Part shown: positions 60,728 to 64,000 of the stretch, in pieces | Position numbering within the stretch: position 1 is the first letter of the stretch | Layout: every line of letters begins with the position of its first letter | NCBI RefSeq assembly: GCF_963662255.1 | Contig: NC_085046.1 | Span: 52,050,570-52,114,569, forward strand | Reading direction: 5' to 3' | DNA from: Cinclus cinclus | Lineage: Eukaryota > Chordata > Aves > Passeriformes > Cinclidae | Length of the DNA: 64,000 bases | Notes under the pieces: generated by a model | Database searches by the model: none | What the model was told of the DNA's origin: nothing | Seen by the model: the letters and a program-made list of their open reading frames with translations, nothing else | Translations under genes and position numbers: made by a program

Positions 60728-63700
60728 GCCATGACTTTCCAAATATGAGGGAGAGTGACTTGGCAACTGCATTAGTTCTTCCTGTTCATAAAGATTCTCT
60801 TGATGAAAAAGGCCACCTGTCAGTATGGCTGTATGAGATCCTATGGGGAAAAGAAGAAGAGTTGACATCTCATTTAGCAGTCATTTAACCAAAAGAAACT
60901 TGGACTCTGGGGTTATCTGCACCTTCATGCTTCCCTAGAAGTTGAAAACTTTAAGCACAGGAGGGGAAGTCCTCCTATCCTAGGTGCTCTAAAGTGAATA
61001 ATTTTTTTTTCTGATATTACAAGCCCTTTGATGGTGGGAAGCTCCAGCCATCCTAAGTGACAGGGATGGGTGACATAAAGCAGACTAGCAGCTGTTTGTG
61101 AAAGGTGCTCTCTGCCTGAGTACATGAACACGAAAAAGAAAAAAAGGTGCCTCATACATCTCCCCGGTGCAAAATTTGGCCTTCTTCTTCAGGGAATTAG
61201 GACTGTGTCCATCAGTATCCTTTCTGATGAAGCCTTATCAAAAAAACTGGGCTCAGAGCAGCCACAGAATTACATGGCCACATTCCCTACTTGCAGGACA
61301 AGAGGAGAAAGAAAGCTCTTATCTACCCTAAAACAAAGGACCAGCCACTTTAACCCCTGTTTAAATTACCATATAATACAGCTATTTTTATGGTTAATTT
61401 GCTATAGTCTTCATTCTATATTGTGAATATTACTAAGTCAGGTTGTCACCAGGACCTATTCAAGAAGGACTGGGTTGGAAACACACGGCAGAATACTATT
61501 ATTTTTAAACAGTAAGTAGAGTCAGGCAGATGACATATTTATTTTGAAAATATTTATTCAAGAACCCTCAGCCTTAAGGTCTCATTTCAGATGCCAGGCA
61601 CATAACTGTTTCAATTAACAATTAAGTACATCTTAATTTGTAAATATTGGGCTAAACGCATGGATAGCTATTTCTCTTCTCTAAGAAAGTAAGTAAATAT
61701 AAATATAACACAGACTTTTAAAAAAATTCTAAATGAGAAACATTTCCTAGGGCAAACATTTCCAATAACTGCTGGGATTAATCATCCTGAGTTCTGGATG
61801 ATGAACCTGAGACATCTCAGATGCCTCTGGACTGTTTTTAACAAATACTGCACTCCAGGACTGCGAATCCAAGTACTCCATACTTACCAAAAACAGGCCT
61901 ACCTCTGTCTTACACTGAACAAGAATGAAAGTAGACAAAGCTTAACTGTGAATTATAAACAGTACAGAATTCCTCTTTATCCACATTGCAATTATCTGAG
62001 TTCTTCACAGATTTTTGCCACTAAAGAATCAAAGCTTTAGAGGAAGACAAAATCAGGAATTAATTTGCTGTCTTCATCCAAATGTTATTAATCTCGTTTA
62101 CTGGCAACAACAAAACCAAAACAAATAAACAAAGCACAAGTCCTCCACCTCAATCCTTCATATACGTGTATCTTCTGTCACCAAGACCAAACACTAAGCA
62201 CAGAGAGATCTCTAACGTGCTGATCCTGCTTCCAGCTGCACACAATTGTGCTATGTCTGAGAAAAATCAGCTAATTATTCCAAAGACAAGTATGAGCAAG
62301 CCACCAAGATCTCTATGTTCATCACCAAGTAACAGACGAACCAGACTGTTGCTAATCAGTGTCAGAGCCTGCAAAAGACAGTAAATACTAAGGACTACTT
62401 TCCCTAGCAACAGAAAGGGAAATATCACTTCTAGCAGAGCAAAGAAACATCCATGATGTTTTAATTAGAGTGACTGTGGTCTCAACTCACCCCTCACTAC
62501 CTCTTCCTTTTTGTTACTTGGGGATTATTCAATAATCCATGTTCTTTCTGGCAGCTTTTCTCTCCTCACATTCACAGAACAGAGGTAATGACTAGATGAC
62601 AAAGATGCCTCTATACCTACACATTTCAGAGAGGGAAAGTTAATAAATGTGGTAACATTACTTGAGCCATGAGAACTTCTTACTTTATAAGTCAGCGTTG
62701 TGCAGCCTTTAATTTAGCATTTAGGTTAGTTACTATAACAGGAACATCAGCTGCCACAAACAGGCTCCTTTTAACTGGTTAATAAAGCTATGCTGAGGAA
62801 AAAAAACAACTTATTTTATGCTAATGTTCAACTCATGTTGTTAAAGTGGTGGGTTTTACTCATCTGGAGGAACATGATTAGCAAATGCATTTCATTATCT
62901 TTCCCAGTCAGGTGGGTTTTCTGCAATGTTTTCTAATTAGCACAGCAGATCTTGGTCTGAGTTGTAAACATTGGTCTAAGGAACACTTAAGTTCAGTTAG
63001 ACAAGGAGCCAAAGCTCTTTTTGCCTAGAGAGTAGAGAGGAAACAAGTCAAATGTACATTTATCTTTTTATCATAGTCACACTTATTTTATCAAGTTTTA
63101 AGATAGCAGTCCCACACTTTGGCTTTAGAGGCATGAGAACACTTGCCACAGTTCAAGGCCAGCTCCAGAGGCATGACACAGCTCCCCAACAAACTTTGTT
63201 CCGCTAAGTTACAACAGGGATATATCCAGAGTGGGCTTTTGTTGATTTTGTTTTTCTTTTTTTAAACTACAGGATTAAACTGCAAGAGTGCCTTGGCTTT
63301 CAGACTGTTTTTCTTTCCTAAGCCCTATTGCTTCCCCACTCAGTGAAGAAACCTTTTTAATGCCTCACTTAATAAGGTGCACTATGAGCATAATGTAAGT
63401 TATATTAACACACTGAGCACTCTACCTGCAAGTTTCAGAAAGATCTATGGTTGCCTGAAACTTCAAGGTGAAAGCTATCCACAATCCTGCATACGTTGAT
63501 GTGCTGTACTGCTGTGTAAAACACAGGAACTCCTTCCTCATGGCATTAGTCTCCCACTATCACGTCCATCCAAATCTCTGTTAGTGCCTCTATTTCTTCC
63601 CAATTTTAATTGTATCTTCTGTTGCCTGACTCTGCTTACTTCACCAAGGATGGCAGTGCAGAGAGAGCTTCAATGGACCACAGAAGTGTTAATGTCAAAT

Positions 63701-64000
63701 ACCCTCTGAAGCTTCCTGCAACTAATCTGCACAACACAGAGTACAGTATTCCCACTACAAGATGGATGAAACTCAGGTGCCTTTAGAGTCATCATTAAAA
63801 AGCAAAAATGCCAATGTACGTTCCAGTCCCGCATCTTACTAACATCCTGACACCATGGTGTAAGATGGAAAACAATTCCCATTTTAATTTGACAACTCCA
63901 TAATTATTATTCAGTTAATTGATCCACTTACCTTCACTTGTTTTGACAAGGCCAGTTAATTTTTAGTGCAGAGAGCAAAGCGGTCCTGTTCTCATCAGCT
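60728..64000. other. Intergenic or intronic DNA, no supported gene
   Basis: No recognisable coding exon, RNA gene or mobile element was found on either strand. Confidence 0.5.

Noticed and set aside
48000..64000. COA1 exons, expected head-to-head with BLVRA from mammalian gene order
   Set aside because: No frame resembling COA1 was found; its coding exons may lie outside the window.

Overview
The window is vertebrate nuclear DNA and almost certainly comes from a bird, probably a songbird. The evidence is a cluster of avian corneous beta-protein (beta-keratin) genes, fragments of the avian LINE CR1, several avian-type endogenous retrovirus (ERV) LTRs, and an AT-rich, intron-rich background. 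There is no bacterial gene organisation. The species and the macrochromosome location are inferences.

Region 1 (1-1483) is the 5' end of an ERV on the minus strand. It has an LTR (783-1483), a lysine-tRNA-like primer binding site (759-777), and an open frame running off the window edge at base 2. That frame encodes a hydrophobic N-terminal part followed by a Pro/Glu-rich repeat.

Region 2 (1484-8716) is a beta-keratin cluster built from two duplicated head-to-head gene pairs. A (minus) and B (plus) form the first pair. C (minus) and D (plus) form the second. A, B and C encode the same 121-residue protein. D is cut off after residue 52. The spacer between the start codons is exactly 1398 bp in both pairs but lies in opposite orientation, so promoter types have been exchanged: A and D share one promoter/exon 1, and B and C share the other. 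Long GGAGAA and CTTGTC/CTTCTC hexamer tracts lie on the 3' side of A and C and differ in length.

Region 3 (8717-35143) is mostly unremarkable AT-rich DNA. It carries a CR1 fragment (18702-19640), a solo LTR (20575-21331) with matching 5-bp flanks, a second solo LTR of another family (33532-34117), and microsatellites.

Region 4 (35144-44911, minus strand) is a complete six-coding-exon biliverdin reductase A gene (BLVRA). All splice junctions and phases are consistent, and it encodes 296 residues. A perfect RFX-type X-box lies upstream at 47835-47848, between two outward-pointing candidate splice donors. It may mark the promoter, possibly a bidirectional one.

Region 5 (55423-59413, minus strand) is a 5'-truncated ERV-L-like (class III) element. 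It has a 3' LTR of the same family as the LTRs at 783 and 20575, and one continuous pol frame broken only by two TGA codons. A CR1 remnant and a third type of solo LTR (60213-60727) follow. The rest up to 64000 shows no gene that I can support.

The functional content is therefore one conserved housekeeping enzyme gene (haem catabolism) and a small, actively homogenising structural-protein cluster (skin appendages), set among retroelements. Exon boundaries were read by eye from splice consensus and protein continuity. No database search was possible.
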